Part shown: piece after piece, positions 11,973 to 25,652 of the stretch
How positions within the stretch are numbered: position 1 is the stretch's first letter
Layout: every line of letters begins with the position of its first letter
NCBI GenBank assembly: GCA_029721435.1
Contig: CM056582.1
Location: 40,382,611-40,446,610 of the forward strand
From: Gymnothorax reevesii
Lineage: Eukaryota; Chordata; Actinopteri; Anguilliformes; Muraenidae
Length of the DNA stretch: 64,000 nt
Direction: 5' to 3'
Translations under genes and position numbers: made by a program
Notes under the pieces: model-generated
The model's input: the letters and a program-made list of their open reading frames with translations, nothing else
The model's database searches: none
Told to the model about the DNA's origin: nothing

Positions 11973-12245
11973 CATTGGTTTGTATGCTCTGTGTTTGTCC
12001 AATCAATGTGTTTCACTTACTCTAAAATGTTTAAACACTCGGGAATTGGATAAGAAACGAGCCAATCAATACATTGTTACCAGGGAAACTTCACGAGGCC
12101 ATGAAGTGTAACTCTACAATTACGCAGAAGAGCTTGAGTGTATGGTTGAGTGATTGGCTATCAACGCCAGTACTCGGGTGGATATAAGGAAGCGCTGGAT
12201 TTGTCAATGAAGGAATCTACGCGTAAATCCACGGTAGGGAACTAC
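11973..12245 (+). promoter_or_regulatory. CCAAT-box cluster plus TATA box, promoter-like
   Basis: Five CCAAT/ATTGG boxes lie at 11974-11978, 11999-12003, 12045-12049, 12062-12066 and 12153-12157, followed by TATAAGG at 12183. About 25 bp further on is an ATG (12208) opening a very short frame that includes RKST-G, reminiscent of the histone H3 tail but not continuing as histone. Multiple CCAAT boxes followed by TATA are typical of replication-dependent histone promoters. It could instead be the promoter of an LTR or a chance cluster. Confidence 0.35.
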
Positions 12246-12804
12246 AAATTTTTTTAGTATGGGACAACTGTAATAGGCAATAGCATGTGAGAGAATCAAT
12301 ACCATGTCTATTTTTTTGCCTCAGAAAACTGATTTTTCTGAACTACTAATTGGAATACTGTTAGCTCACTGCTCAACCATGCAACACTCACTGGGTTGGT
12401 GTAATTCTTAGATAGGCACATTACTAATATTACTAATTTAGACAGGGAGTTTATTGTCATGATTCCTGCTTTGCTATTTCAAGATCTTGCTGTGCTTTTC
12501 TGTTCTGAACATTCATGCTGCTTTCAAACTGCATACATAATTGGTACTTAAGCTGAGCACGCTCATTCTCTTAATGAGGAAGTCTCGTTATCCAATCTTG
12601 GTCCGTGTCTCATGATCTTGCCCTGCCTCTTGTTTCTCCTCCTCCAGGTGTTGCCCTTCATGTCTTGATTTCTAGCCTTTATCTGGATGCGGTGGAAGTT
12701 GGCTGGCAGACAGTGTCTCAAGTCTCGTTTCATGTACAAGTCTTCGCTCATGTTCACGCTTCCAAGCCCTTGTTTCCAAGTCTTGTTCATAGCCCTTGTA
12801 TATA

Positions 12805-14443
<1,639 letters not shown>

Positions 14444-14996
14444 TATATATAGCCATAGTCTTGTTGTTTATTTTTCATGGATTTCTGCCTGGAGTTTCCA
14501 GTGGTTTTTTGTTCTTGCCTTTTTAGCTCTTTGCTCTGGGAAGCACTCCTTAGTTTGTCTTTTTGCAACCCTTTGGGCCAAGTTTTTTGTTGGCCCTCGT
14601 GCCTGTTTTATTTTTTTTGTTTAATAAATCCTCATTTCCCTTCACCCCGCTTTTGGTGTCTTACTGATTCCCTATCAAATCCTTTGTTTGTTAAAGCGTT
14701 GCCCTGTCCTTTTGTTGCAAACCTGACATTGGAGTAATTTGAAATTTCAAGCACACAATTTCTAAATGAGATCATATAAACGGTCATTGATTGTTGTTTT
14801 TGTGTGACTAGAATGTTCTCTTGTCTCCATCCCTGTCTTCCGCGGAACAAACAGGCTAGTGTAAGAGGGGCACATTTTCAATGCTCTGATTGAGAAGCGC
14901 TACATCCTTTATTTATTATTTCATTATTGCAGCAATTTGCTTGTTTGCATAGCTTTAATGCCATGGTGGCAAGAGTAAGAAATAAGAGATGTCTGC

Positions 14997-15078
14997 ACTA
15001 CTTCTTGTAATTGTCACAGACATACATAGGCCTTCTATTACTTCTTGTAATTGTCACAGACATACATAGGCCTACTAT
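14997..15078. repeat. 40-bp perfect-like tandem duplication
   Basis: CTTCTTGTAATTGTCACAGA recurs at 15001 and 15041 with the following ACATACATAGGCCT. The second Harbinger copy has neither repeat here, so this is a local event in this copy. Confidence 0.8.
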
Positions 15079-15399
15079 TACAGCCGCATATTCTCGGCCT
15101 GCTGATAAAACCTTGTATCTTCAAAATGATAAGCTTCACAGGAAAATAAAAGAATATGTATAAATTGAAAAATTTTAAATATAACATGTTTCATTCTGCA
15201 TGTAAGAATAGAGGACATACAAGTTTTTGTTTCTTATCAGCTTGGAGATACGAGGTTTTACCAGCAGGCCCGCAATATTCAAATTTAAAGTCTGGTTCAC
15301 ATTTTCCATGGACCACAACTGAATTTTCATGGTTAATCAGAAAATCCTTGTTCCTTGTTTTCCCGGTGGCCATAATGAATGAGCTTTGTACAGAGTCTG

Positions 15400-16672
15400 T
15401 CTGATGATGTGATCAGAAACCAGTCGCGAGAACCAAGCAATGCAGTAGATCCGATTTTAGTAGATCCGGGAAAACCCCCGCAGGGCAGAAGGCAAAGGTA
15501 CAAAGTCCACACTCCAAGAATCACAATCTAGTTGGACAAAAATAGAAAATTACAGTACTCGTGGTCGGACAAAAATGGGTTTGGTACACAGGCACAGCTA
15601 TATCAGAGAAGCAAAGCCAAAATCCAGTGGGCGTAATCCAAACCGTATCCAGGGCAGCAATCATAGAACTCGTAGTTGGGCAGAAAAGGGTCAAAAAACA
15701 CAGATGCAACAATAGATCCAAAATCACGAAGCCAAAAATCAAAAAGTCGGACGATCCAGTCAGAAAGGAATCACTGGGAGTACTAGGCAAACGAAACGTG
15801 GCACAATCAAACAGAGAAACAATCTGACAAGGAAGTGCAGTGAAAAGTCTCCTAACATACACTACATGTGGGGAATCACATGCTACACAGACCACAGGTG
15901 CTGGAAATGAGACAAATTACAAAGGAGGGAACAAGAGGGAGAACCTAATCACATAAAATAGGCAAAAGCCAAAACGCGGACAGGGATCACATGACAATCC
16001 TATAGACAAACATACGGCTCCGGTCAAGGAGTTCTAACATGCATAGATAATGAGAGAAAGGACAGCGCAAGCAGGTGTGGAGAATCTACAGAAACGCAGC
16101 AGAGAAGATTAGGGAGAGACAAGAGGCGGAGACTAGAACAGGGCGAGTGCTGAGAGCTTGTTAGTCAATTAGTAAGTGCATCTATACAATCCCTAGTGCT
16201 CGTTAGTAAGTTAGTATTATGTACAATGTTAGTTGGATTAGTAACTCTCGCAAAATAACGAACTGTTAGTATGGGTTAGTAAAATAGAAAAGCAAGGCGA
16301 AGGAAGTAAACGAGATTGGAAGGTAGGTTGAAATCCAAAAACCATTAAATCACCCGAAGAGTGGAACGCAATACCAGGGCTGTGAACAATGACAAGACAA
16401 GAGATCAGACAGGGGGAGACAAAGTGTAATGCATGGTAGACAAAAACATGGACCAGAGTAAAGCAATGGTGAAAAGTAAAACACGAAAAAGCTAAACTAA
16501 GACAATGCATGAATAAATCTAAGTTACCAAATCACAATACACATTACAAAGAATAGTCAGACATTGCAAAGATACAAATATAGTCATGGCAAACAGATCA
16601 TGGGCATGGCAAAGCAAATCATGGACATGGCAAGGCAGGGCAGAGACATGGCAGACAGGCAGAATCACAACA
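15400..16672 (-). mobile_element. Solo-type LTR of the long-LTR family
   Basis: On the minus strand it starts TGTTGTGATTCTGCC and runs 1273 bp. It is bounded by GTCTG at 15395-15399 and 16673-16677, a 5-bp target duplication consistent with an LTR retroelement. Blocks such as GGGTGATTTAA and alternating ACTAAC motifs are shared with 25653-26442 and 49125-50790. No internal gag or pol lies next to it, so it is a solo LTR or an LTR-derived relic. The 15400 end does not show the canonical CA, so it may have mutated. Confidence 0.65.
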
Positions 16673-16721
16673 GTCTGCCTCTCTTTTGGGTTAGTCACAC
16701 CTCTTTCATAAGGCCGCCTAC

Positions 16722-17378
16722 TAGTGATGCAACACCCGCACCAACCCGACCCGACGTGACAGCAAACCCGCCCCGCCCGCCCCGCTACAACTCGCACTGA
16801 TTTTCAACCCGAACCCAACCTGACCCGACACAAAAAGGAGGCAAAAGAAAAAGAATACAGTGGGTCTGTGTGACATGATTTGCAATGGAAAAAAAAACGA
16901 TTCCTGTTACGCTATGGATTTGAATGGAACACAACATACCATTGGCTTTTGGCTGTAATTCTTAATACAAAGTTTAGGCGCTGTCTATTAATTGAACCTT
17001 TCCGTGATTTCTGATATTTGCAACCAAACAAAATGCCATCAGGCGAAATATTGCAAACAGGCTGTTTTATTGGAACAAAATTAACATGACAGTGACGCAC
17101 TGGCACTATCGCCTACTCTCCCATACAGTGTTGCGATATCCTGTCTACGAGGAAACACAGCTCAACACAGCTTATAATGTCGGCCTAGGCAAAAACAAAA
17201 TCGCGTCAACAGTGCCAGGGTTTAAGCGATTACGGTGCGCTTCCAAGACATGGCCAGCCGAACTGAAGGTTCGCTGGCTTGTTGTGCTAGTTGGCCCAAC
17301 CCGCCCGCACCCGCTAAATGTTATTAAAATATTGACCCGACCCGCCCGACCCGCGGGGACCCACGGGTTCCGGGCTGA
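16722..17378. mobile_element. Small non-autonomous hAT-like element with 8-bp target duplication
   Basis: The 657-bp insert is flanked by CCGCCTAC on both sides (16714-16721 and 17379-17386). The uninterrupted site is visible in the Harbinger copy at 24760. Ends are rich in ACCCG/CGGGT repeats (CAACCCGACCCGAC near 16745, GACCCGCCCGACCCGC near 17337). No transposase is encoded. An 8-bp duplication is characteristic of hAT elements. Confidence 0.75.
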
Positions 17379-17566
17379 CCGCCTACATTCTGAAGTTAAG
17401 TGCTGTGGGCGTGATCAAAGCGAGTAGGGGAGAATACGCGTAACTCAAAAGCGCTTAACTCGTATTGCATAAAAAAGGACTTAGGCGCAAATGGGAGAAT
17501 AGAACCCATAGTGCTGTATTGAAAGCATTGTTATGAACTTCATTGCCAACAGCAAACAATAAGTTT

Positions 17567-17589
17567 CATCCATCCATCCATCCATCCAT
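17567..17589. repeat. (CCAT)n tail of the RTE element
   Basis: Five to six CCAT units directly abut the 3' end of the minus-strand LINE. As GATG repeats on the element's own strand they match the 3' tails reported for RTE/Rex3-type LINEs of fish. Confidence 0.8.
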
Positions 17590-20263
17590 TTTCAACTGCT
17601 TATCCGGGGCCGGGTCGCGGGGGCAGCAGTCTAAGTAGGGATGCCCAGACTTCCCTCTCCCCGGACACTTCCTCCAGTTCTTCCGGGGGTATCCCGAGGC
17701 GTTCCCAGGCCAGCCGAGAGACATAGTCCCTCCAGCGTGTCCTGGGTCTTCCCCGAGGCCTCCTTCCGGTGGGGCATGCCCGGAACACCTTCCCAGGAAG
17801 GCGTCCAGGGGGCATCCGATAAAGATGCCCGAGCCACCTCAGCTGGCCCCTCTCGACGTGGAGGAGCAGCGGCTCTACTCTAAGCTCCTCCCGGGTGACA
17901 GAGCTCCTCACCCTATCTCTAAGGGAGCGGCCCGCCACCCTGTGGAGGAAACCTATTTCAGCCTCTTGTACCCGAGATCTCGTTCTTTCGGTCATGACCC
18001 AGAGTTCATGGCCATAGGTGAGGGTAGGAACGTAGATTGACTGGTAAATCGAGAGCTTTGCCTTTCGGCTCAGCTCCTTCTTCACCACGACAGATCGGTA
18101 CAACGACCGCATTACTGCTGCCGCTGCACCGATCCGTCTGTCAATCTCACGCTCCATCCTTGCCTCACTCGTGAACAAGACCCCAAGATACTTGAACTCC
18201 TCCACTTGAGGCAAGAACTCTCCTCCAACCCAGAGGGAACATATCACCTTTTTCCGGTCGAGAACCATGGCCTCGGACTTGGAGGTGCTGATTCTCATCC
18301 CAGCCGCTTCACACTCGGCTGCAAACCACCCCAGTGCATGCTGAAGGTCCTGATTCGAAGGAGCCAACAGGACAACATCATCCGCAAAAAGCAGAGATGA
18401 GATCCTGTGGTCCCCAAACCGGACTCCCTCCGCCCCCTGGCTGCGCCTAGAAATTCTGTCCATAAAAATAATGAACAGAACCGGTGACAAAGGGCAGCCC
18501 TGCCGGAGTCCAACATGCACCGGGAACAGGTCTGACTTACTGCCGGCAATGCGAACCAAGCTCCTGCTCCGGTCATACAGAGACCGCACGGCCCTTAGTA
18601 GAGGGCCCCGGACTCCATACTCCCGAAGCACCTCCCACAGAATGCCACGAGGGACACGGTCGAATGCCTTCTCCAAGTCCACAAAACACATGTGAACATG
18701 TTGGGCAAACTCCCATGCACCCTCAAGCACCCTGCGGAGGGTATAGAGCTGGTCCAGTGTTCCACGACCAGGACGAAAACCGCATTGTTCCTCCTGAATC
18801 CGAGGTTCGACTGTCGGCCGGATTCTCTTCTCCAGCACCCTGGAAAAGACTTTACCCGGGAGGCTGAGAAGTGTGATCCCCCTATAGTTGGAGCACACCC
18901 TCCGGTCCCCCTTTTTAAATAGAGGAACCGCCACCCTGGTCTGCCAATCCAGAGGCACTGTCCCCGACTGCCACGCGATGCTGCAGAGGCGTGTCAACCT
19001 AGACAGCCCGACTACATCCAGAGACTTGAGGTACTCAGGGCGGATCTCATCCACCCCCAGTGCCTTGCCACCGAGGAGCTGCCGAACTACCTCAGTGACT
19101 TCAGCCCGAGTGATGGATGAGTCAGCCTCTGAGTCCCCAGCCTCTGCTTCCTCTACGGAAGGCGTAACAGCGGGATTGAGGAGGTCCTCGAAGTATTCCT
19201 TCCACCGGCCGACAATATCCCCAGTCGAAGTCAACAGTTCCCCACCTCCACTGTAAACAGTGTTGGCAGGGTACTGCTTTCCCCTCCTGAGGCGCCGAAC
19301 GGTTTGCCAGAATTTCTTCGGGGCCGACCGATAGTCCTCCTCCATGGCCTCCCCGAACTTTTCCCATACCCAAGTTTTTGCTTCCGCCACCGCCCGGGCC
19401 GCAGCACGCTTAGCCTGCCGGTACCGGTCAGCTGCCTCAGGCGTCCCGCAAGCTAGCCAAGCTCGGTAAGACTCCTTCTTCAGCTTGACGGCATCCCTTA
19501 CTTCCGGTGTCCACCACCGGATTCAGGGATTGCCGCCACGACCGGCACCGGAAACCTTACGGCCACAGCTCCGAACAGCCGCGTCAACAATGGAGGTAGA
19601 GAACATGGTCCATTCAGACTCAATGTCTCCAGCCTCCCTTGGGATCTGGTCAAAGCTCTCCCGGAGGTGAGAGTTGAAAACCCCTCTTACAGAGGGTTCC
19701 GCTAGACGTTCCCAACAAACCCTCACAACACGTTTGGGCCTGCCAAGTCTGTCCAGCTTCCTCCTCCGCCAGCGGATCCAACTCACCACCAGGTGGTGAT
19801 CAGTGGACAGCTCAGCCCCTCTCTTCACCTGAGTGTCCAAGACATACGGCCGGAGGTCAAATGACACGACCACAAAGTCAATCATTGACCTCCGACCTCG
19901 GGTGTCCTCATGCCACGTGCACTGATGGACACCCTTATGCTTGAACATGGTGTTCGTTATGGACAAACCGTGACTAGCACAGAAGTCCAATAACAGAGCA
20001 CCACTCGGGTTCAGATCGGGGTGGCCGTTCCTCCCAATCACGCCCCTCCAGGTAACACTGTCGCTACCCACGTGGGCGTTGAAGTCCCCCAATAGAACGA
20101 TGGAGTCCCCAGTCGGAGCACTTTCCAGTACCCTTCCTCCGGACTCCAAGAAGGTCGGGTACTCTGCACTGCCATTCGGCCCATAAGCCGAAATGACAGT
20201 GAGGCACCTGTCCCCGACCCGAAGGCGCAGGGCAGCGACCCTCTCGTTCACTGGGGAAAAAAA
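17570..20263 (-). mobile_element. 5'-truncated RTE-clade LINE (Rex3-like)
   Basis: The insertion is bounded by AAACAATAAGTTTCAT at 17554-17569 and 20264-20279, an exact 16-bp target duplication. The 3' end has a CCAT/GATG repeat instead of poly(A). Coding capacity covers the C-terminal half of the endonuclease and the whole reverse transcriptase, so the element was truncated at its 5' end on insertion, as LINEs usually are. Assignment to RTE/Rex3 rests on the tail and the EN-RT layout and needs a family search. Confidence 0.85.
17600..20253 (-). pseudogene. LINE endonuclease-reverse transcriptase, one internal stop
   Basis: Reading from about 20253, the endonuclease part shows [17 protein letters not shown] and [11 protein letters not shown], the AP-endonuclease-like GDFN and SDH-type blocks. 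A single in-frame TGA near 19523-19525 separates it from a 596-codon open frame (19390-17600) in the same frame. That part is a complete RT: GVDEIRPEYLK, NYRGITLLS, FRPGRGTLDQ, VDLEKAFDRVPR, GLRQGCPLSP, LLFADDVVLLA (catalytic ADD) and KYLGVLFTS, followed by a C-terminal region. Only the 5' truncation and the one stop prevent function. Confidence 0.9.
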
Positions 20264-20279
20264 AAACAATAAGTTTCAT

Positions 20280-21735
20280 GTCGGCCAATTTTCTTTAGTT
20301 TATGAGTCCCTCCCTCTCTCCACAGCAAGATCCATTAAATAATGAAAACCACACAACCCTAAAAGACTTAATTAGAATATCCAATAGAAATATATCTAGC
20401 CAAAATAAAAACTTCACACTCTTTTGGAGGTCGATGAGTTGGACATACAAGAAATGAAGTTTTAAATAATGATATTTAATTCTGTACTCATTAAAGATGG
20501 TGTATCATAAAAATAATGTCCATAAGGTAACCAGTTCATCCGGAAATGGTATGGAAATGTCCAAGAGTAAAAATGATAAGTTACAACTTGAATAAGAGCA
20601 GCGCGCAGGCGATTACATATGGTTTGGGCAGTCACTCAACCTCTAAACAATTCATTCCGAGTGGCCGTTGCAGTGACAAATCGATTATGCAAATGACGTA
20701 AGACAATTTGTCGGTCTTCTGCTTTTGACGACAAATGTGGGCTGCCAGAACGAGGTTGGTCAGCTGTGGTGCCAGTTTGTTGGAGACGTGTCCGAAGATC
20801 ATGGATAGTCCGTCGACTGCATCCCATAACCCTTGCAACGTCAGTGATGGACATTTCCGTATTCAGCATGCCAGTGGCACGTTTACGCTGAATTTTTGAC
20901 AGCCGTGGCATTGAAAATCAACAAACTATGAACTGTAAAAACTTGTTTTTTTGAGATGTCGCTCTAACGTGCTAATGTAAGCTTAGTTGCACGTCTCTCA
21001 TATGGTCACGTGACTAGGAACACGAGAAAACATGGTTTTAGCTTAAAGTACGCTTGCACTTGCTACATACCTGTGCACGTCAGAGTTGACGTGTGTCATG
21101 ATGTCTTTGACAGCCAAGTTACCCCTAGTGATAATAAAAACTCTTTAATTAAAAGTTTCAAGTAAATATTTTCAAATTTATGAGTGTGAAGTTTCTTTTT
21201 TAACTCAGTATAGTAACAAATATGAATGGATTACATGGAAGGGTACAGATATTGAGTTCGAAATGGATACAAACTTCATCCCAATTTGAGTATCCGTAAT
21301 ATTCAGAACTTCGCCAGATGATTTTCCCAATTAACACAACTTCAAAAAATTACAAAAACAGCGGACAGTAGTATGACATCTCATTAAATTACGCAATGTT
21401 GCGCTCAGATACCCTGACTATGCTGGCAGTAAAAGTATAATGTAAAATAAAAACTTTCAAATTACCATTTGAGTAGGTTGAAAGTAGCCACACAGGAGTT
21501 CTTAATTTCTATGTGGACTATGACAGCTTACTTGATCAAAAATAGGCTAGAGGTAGGCCACTGATACTTTGCATTGTACCAACATTAATTTGCAGGTTAG
21601 ATCTTCCAGTGCAATAAATGAAATTACTGCAACGAGGACCAAGATATTGGAAACATAAATTATTATTTTGTGTCGTCTGATTATTCATTGTGTTAAAAGA
21701 ATTCCAATACATTTAATACAAAGTCATAAAGCAAC
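20280..21735. other. Mostly unassigned tract with one Tc1 relic
   Basis: Apart from the transposase fragment at 20636-20911 nothing is recognisable. A weak inverted match exists between AAACTTCACACTC near 20409 and GAGTGTGAAGTTT near 21181. It could mark the ends of a Tc1-derived MITE, but no clean TA borders were found. Confidence 0.35.
20636..20911 (-). pseudogene. Tc1-like transposase N-terminal DNA-binding fragment
   Basis: The frame begins MPRLSKIQRKRATGML and continues ARVMGCSRRTIHDLRTRLQQ, the paired helix-turn-helix region of a Tc1-type transposase, followed by the PRSGSP linker hook. The catalytic domain is absent, so this is the N-terminal end of an internally deleted element. It is unrelated in sequence to the Tc1 at 12805. 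Confidence 0.8.
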
Positions 21736-21925
21736 GCTATTCAACATGATTCAGAATGTGTGGGTGCAGGCTTTCATTCCAACCAAGCTCTTAGACACCT
21801 GATACTACTAATCAAGCTCTTTGGCAAAGACTCTTTGGGTTGATTAGTGGTGTCAGGTGTATAACTGTTTGGTTGGAAAGAAAGCCAGCAACCACACCAG
21901 CCCTTTCTGGATAATGTTGAATAGC
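21736..21925. repeat. Short hairpin MITE
   Basis: About 90-bp arms (21736-21826 and 21838-21925) are imperfect reverse complements: GCTATTCAACATGATTCAGA matches RC of the GTTGAATAGC end, and ACACCTGATACTACTAATCA mirrors TGATTAGTGGTGTCAGGTGT. Such near-palindromic elements (Angel-like) are common in fish. Family not assigned. Confidence 0.7.
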
Positions 21926-21951
21926 CCTGTCATATAGCCAGTGGCGGCCCG

Positions 21952-22273
21952 TGACAAAAATTACCAAGGAAGCCAGAATGAACAATGAATTTAATTCAGT
22001 GTTTACGTGTTATTTTCCTGCAAACAAATTAGCCTACTGTTTCAGTACCTTTATTTAACGGACTTCTCATTCATTTTCGTGGAAAAAAAGAGGTTAAAAA
22101 AGAGGACCGCGTGTGTGTGAGACAGTGATAGCGCGAGGGAGAGCTGTGGATGTGCGCTTCGGGCAGTGCGCTTGCTTATGGCTCTGGCACACAGTAGTAT
22201 GTGATCAGTTAGAAGAAGCCCATGCAAAGCTGGTAAACTTCTCATAGCTTTATTACAGCAGAAAGCTAAACAC
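21952..22273. other. Possible hAT left terminus and flank
   Basis: CAGTGGCGGCCCGTGAC at 21952 resembles a hAT-type terminal repeat. The matching right end and the target duplication were not found, and no gene is present. Confidence 0.3.
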
Positions 22274-22276
22274 ATA

Positions 22277-24884
22277 GGGGTCTATTCTCCCGTGCGCTTA
22301 AGTCGAAAAAAGCGCGTAGCTACGCGCTTTTCAGCCTACGCGTATTCTCCCCTCAACTTAAGTCTGTGCATTACGCGCCTTGAAGGCATTTACGCGCTTG
22401 GGGCGGAGCAAGGCCAAAATCGGGGCGTTTCCGGGCGTTTCTCATGCAAATAACACTTACGCGTATTCTCCCCCTGGCTTACGCGCTTTTTCTGTTAAGC
22501 GCTTTTGAGGGCTGTATTAAGGTCAAGCGCCAACATTAGGCAAAATTGAATATTGCGTTTGATGTCGGTTATAGGCCGAATTTTAACATTACTTTTATTT
22601 TATTTAACATGGTAAAGGTTGAGACATTTAATATTCGATTGTTCTTCCTTTTTTCACAAAGCCATGATAATTTATCAAACGAAATCATCACATGATATTA
22701 CGCATCAGCCTCTTCTCCAATCAGTTAAATTACAAACGCAAAACTATTAATTAATATGAGTATACATAAGACCATCATTCTACCATGCCCTCCAAATCTA
22801 AAGCCAAAATGCCAGTCCTGCATTTGCTTGCACTCTTGCGTGATTGGGAAAGAGTAAGAGGAGCCCGCCGAGCTTGAAGACGAACACGCATATATCGGCT
22901 TCGTTTGGACATCCTGGGACAAACAAACATCGAGTGCATCCAGCGCTTTCGTCTGGACCTTGCATGAGGCAATCATCTATCTTCGCCGACTACTGGATGA
23001 ACAACTATCCAGCCGCAGCAATTATCCACGAAACATACCCGTGGTCATCAACGTCAGAACTGCGCTGTCGCTCCTAGCATCTGGGTCGTTTCAGAGAGTG
23101 GCTGGTGATGTCATACACATATCACAGGCGTCTGTGTCAAGGTGTCTGACGCAGTTCGTTGGCGCTTCAAGTTATTCTCCATGCACTTCCACTGCAGAAA
23201 GAGTGGATGACATCCCCTCCTCCTGTGCAGTGAAATGCACAGGGGATGATGGTTGCCCACTGTTGCGTGTGCAGTTCTCCAGAGTACCTGGCTTTTACAG
23301 CGCCCCGCAGATCTCTCCATTTATGCTTTATATCGGGGATACTGCGCTTACATCTCACCACCGAAGCCACATCCAGAACGATTCGCAGCTTAATTCCTCG
23401 GATCAGCCTTCATTGCTTGCTTGCCATACAACACCAACATCTGTGAAATTTGGTTTTCGGCTTTGGCTCGACGTCGCCATCATTGTCTTCCATGTTCTAT
23501 TAACTAATGCGACTGCCCTATATGTTCGTGATAATCTAAAAATTTGTGATATGCTCACGAGTGAGGGGATTGATTTTCTAATTGAGGATATCTGAATTAA
23601 CTAACTCGAGTCCTAGTAATTTTTTACCATTGGTAATACTGTGTAATTTCATGTGTGAATAAAGATATTATTAAATAGGCTACTCTAGATTGAGCCCTAC
23701 CCTGGCAAATACCAGAACACTATCCATTTGTTAATCAATTATAGCCTTTAAAGAATAGCTGACATGGAAAGAATCGTTATCAGTAAATGGGATAATTGAT
23801 TATAATAAAGTATTAGTGTCAATTTCAAGTGAATGTGTTGCTCAAATCAAATAGGATGATAGGCTATGGATATGGAATTCCGTCATTACTGAGGCGGTTT
23901 CGGGGCGGGGAAAGAATCCTTGTTAAAGCGTTTCCATGTCCTTTAGTTGCAAACCTGACATCGGAGTAGTTTTCAAGTGCGCAATTTCTAAATGAGATCA
24001 TATAAACTGTCTTTGATTGTCTTTGTGTGACTAGAATGTTCCCTTTGTCTTCTTCCCCGTCTTCCACGGAACAAACAGGCTGGTGTAGGAGGGGCACATT
24101 TTCAATGATCTGATTTCGCTGATTGAGAAGCACTAAATTCTTTATTTATTATTTCATTATCGCGGCAATTTGTTTGTATGCATAGCTTTAATGCCAAGGT
24201 GGCTAGAGTAAGAAATAACAAGTGTTTGTCACGAACATATCCCCCGCCGCTGCAATTTTATGTGTCCGTACGGACGGAGCCCAATGCTATATCCCCCGCT
24301 TCGCGCTAATCGCACGACGGGGATAAATAAAGAGATGTCTGAATTACGTCTTGTACTTGGTACGGCCTCCTATTACAGCGGCATACAAAAACCTTGTATC
24401 TTCACAATGACAAACTTCACAAGAAAATAAAAAATAAATATAAAATAAAATAATAATAATTATTATTATTATAATACAAATGGATAAATATAGTTTACAA
24501 TAAAAATGTTTAATTTTGCATGAAATAATAGTGGACATACGAGTTTTCGTTTCTTATCAGTTTGGAGATACGAGGTTTTATCAGCAGGCCGACGATATTC
24601 AAATTTAAAGTCTGGTTTGCGTTTTCCATGGACCACAAATGCGTTTTCATTGTTAATCAGAAAATCCTTTTTCCATGTTTTCCTGATAGCCATAATCAAT
24701 GAGCTTTGAACAGAGTCTGCCTCTCTTTTGGATCAGTCACACCTCTTTCTTGAGACCGCCTACATTCTGAAGTTAAGCGCTGTGGGCGTGATCGAAGCGA
24801 GTAGGGGAGAATACGCGTAACTCAAAAGCGCTTAACTCGAAGCGCGTAAAAAAAGACTTACGCACTAATGGGAGAATAGACCCC
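22277..24884. mobile_element. PIF/Harbinger-like element, complete copy
   Basis: Termini are GGGGTCTATTCTCCC (22277) and its reverse complement ending at 24884, flanked by ATA on both sides (22274-22276 and 24885-24887). Subterminal regions on both sides repeat GCGCTTAAGT, ACGCGTATTCTCCCC and similar blocks in inverted orientation. The 3-bp AT-rich target duplication, G-rich ends and a HARBI1-type DNA-binding segment inside fit PIF/Harbinger. A local insert of about 95 bp near 24225-24320 is absent from the copy at 14677. Confidence 0.75.
22960..23595 (+). pseudogene. Harbinger-type transposase remnant
   Basis: The frame includes ALSLLASGSFQRVAGDVIHI followed by SQASVSRCLTQF, the helix-turn-helix segment that precedes the DDE nuclease in HARBI1-like transposases. 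Downstream, DDGCPLLRVQFSRVPGF and FMLYIGDTAL look like scrambled core pieces, but no convincing catalytic triad remains. It is also short: HARBI1-like proteins are about 350 residues. The element therefore probably depends on another source of transposase. Confidence 0.7.
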
Positions 24885-24974
24885 ATAGCGATCAGACGCC
24901 AATTATGACAAGATCTAGATATAACAAAAACACTTTTGTCATTGCTTTCACAGACAGTATTAATGAAGTTCCGT

Positions 24975-25400
24975 TCTGTGGATAATGCTGTTGTGATTTA
25001 CGAAATGAACCAATAGCGAAAACCAGATGAATGCAAAAAGGAGGCTTTATTTCTGAAGGGGGAAACCCCCCAACAGAGCTGGCAACAGTACAAATCCGCA
25101 ATCCAAAAACAGATTCCAATGGGCGTAATCCAGAGTCAAAACCAGGGCACCAATCTCAAAAATCGTAGTCAGACAAAAAGAGGTCGATAAACAAGATTGC
25201 GATACAATACAGGGAATAGACAAAGCTCATAGTCAGGCGGTCCAGTCAGAAAGATAAATCACTAAGAATCAAGGCGGAAAACAAACGTGGCACAGGAAAC
25301 TAGGAAGAACGATCTGACAAAGGAAGTGCATAAACAGACATCTTAAATACACATCCGGGGCGAACACATGACCAGGGAGAAACAGTTGTTTTGAAGCAGT
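24975..25400 (-). mobile_element. LTR fragment of the long-LTR family
   Basis: Blocks such as AACGTGGCACA, GATCTGACAAAGGAAGTGCA and TGGGCGTAATCCA match the minus-strand LTR at 15600-15850. Both ends are degraded and no target duplication is visible. Confidence 0.6.
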
Positions 25401-25652
25401 GGTCTCAAAAATTTTTGATAAATGGGTACATTCAGTTTAGGTCTATAATTAGTGGGAATATCTGGGTCTATGTTGGACCAGAGGCTTGATTACTGCTCTT
25501 TAGACAGATTCTGATTCATAGTCTGACAGCAATGAGACATGAAAAATAAGTTGCAGTTGGTTTAATTAATTGAATGAAAGAGAATCCTCAAGCAATTGGG
25601 TCTATATTACAAGTGGAAGATTTTGGAACAATGCAAATTCAGGGAGCTCAGT

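Larger units (their letters stand above)
14677..17507. mobile_element. PIF/Harbinger-like element, right part, interrupted twice
   Basis: 14677-15399, 16673-16721 and 17387-17507 align in order with 23920-24884 of the complete copy at 22277. The right terminus GGGAGAATAGAACCC (ending 17507) is followed by ATA, as in the complete copy. The interruptions are a minus-strand LTR (15400-16672) and a small hAT element (16722-17378), each with its own target duplication. The left half, including any transposase, is missing or unrecognisable. Confidence 0.75.

Noticed and set aside
20409..21195. Terminal inverted repeats of a Tc1-derived MITE
   Set aside because: Only about 13 bp match, with no TA duplication at the proposed ends.
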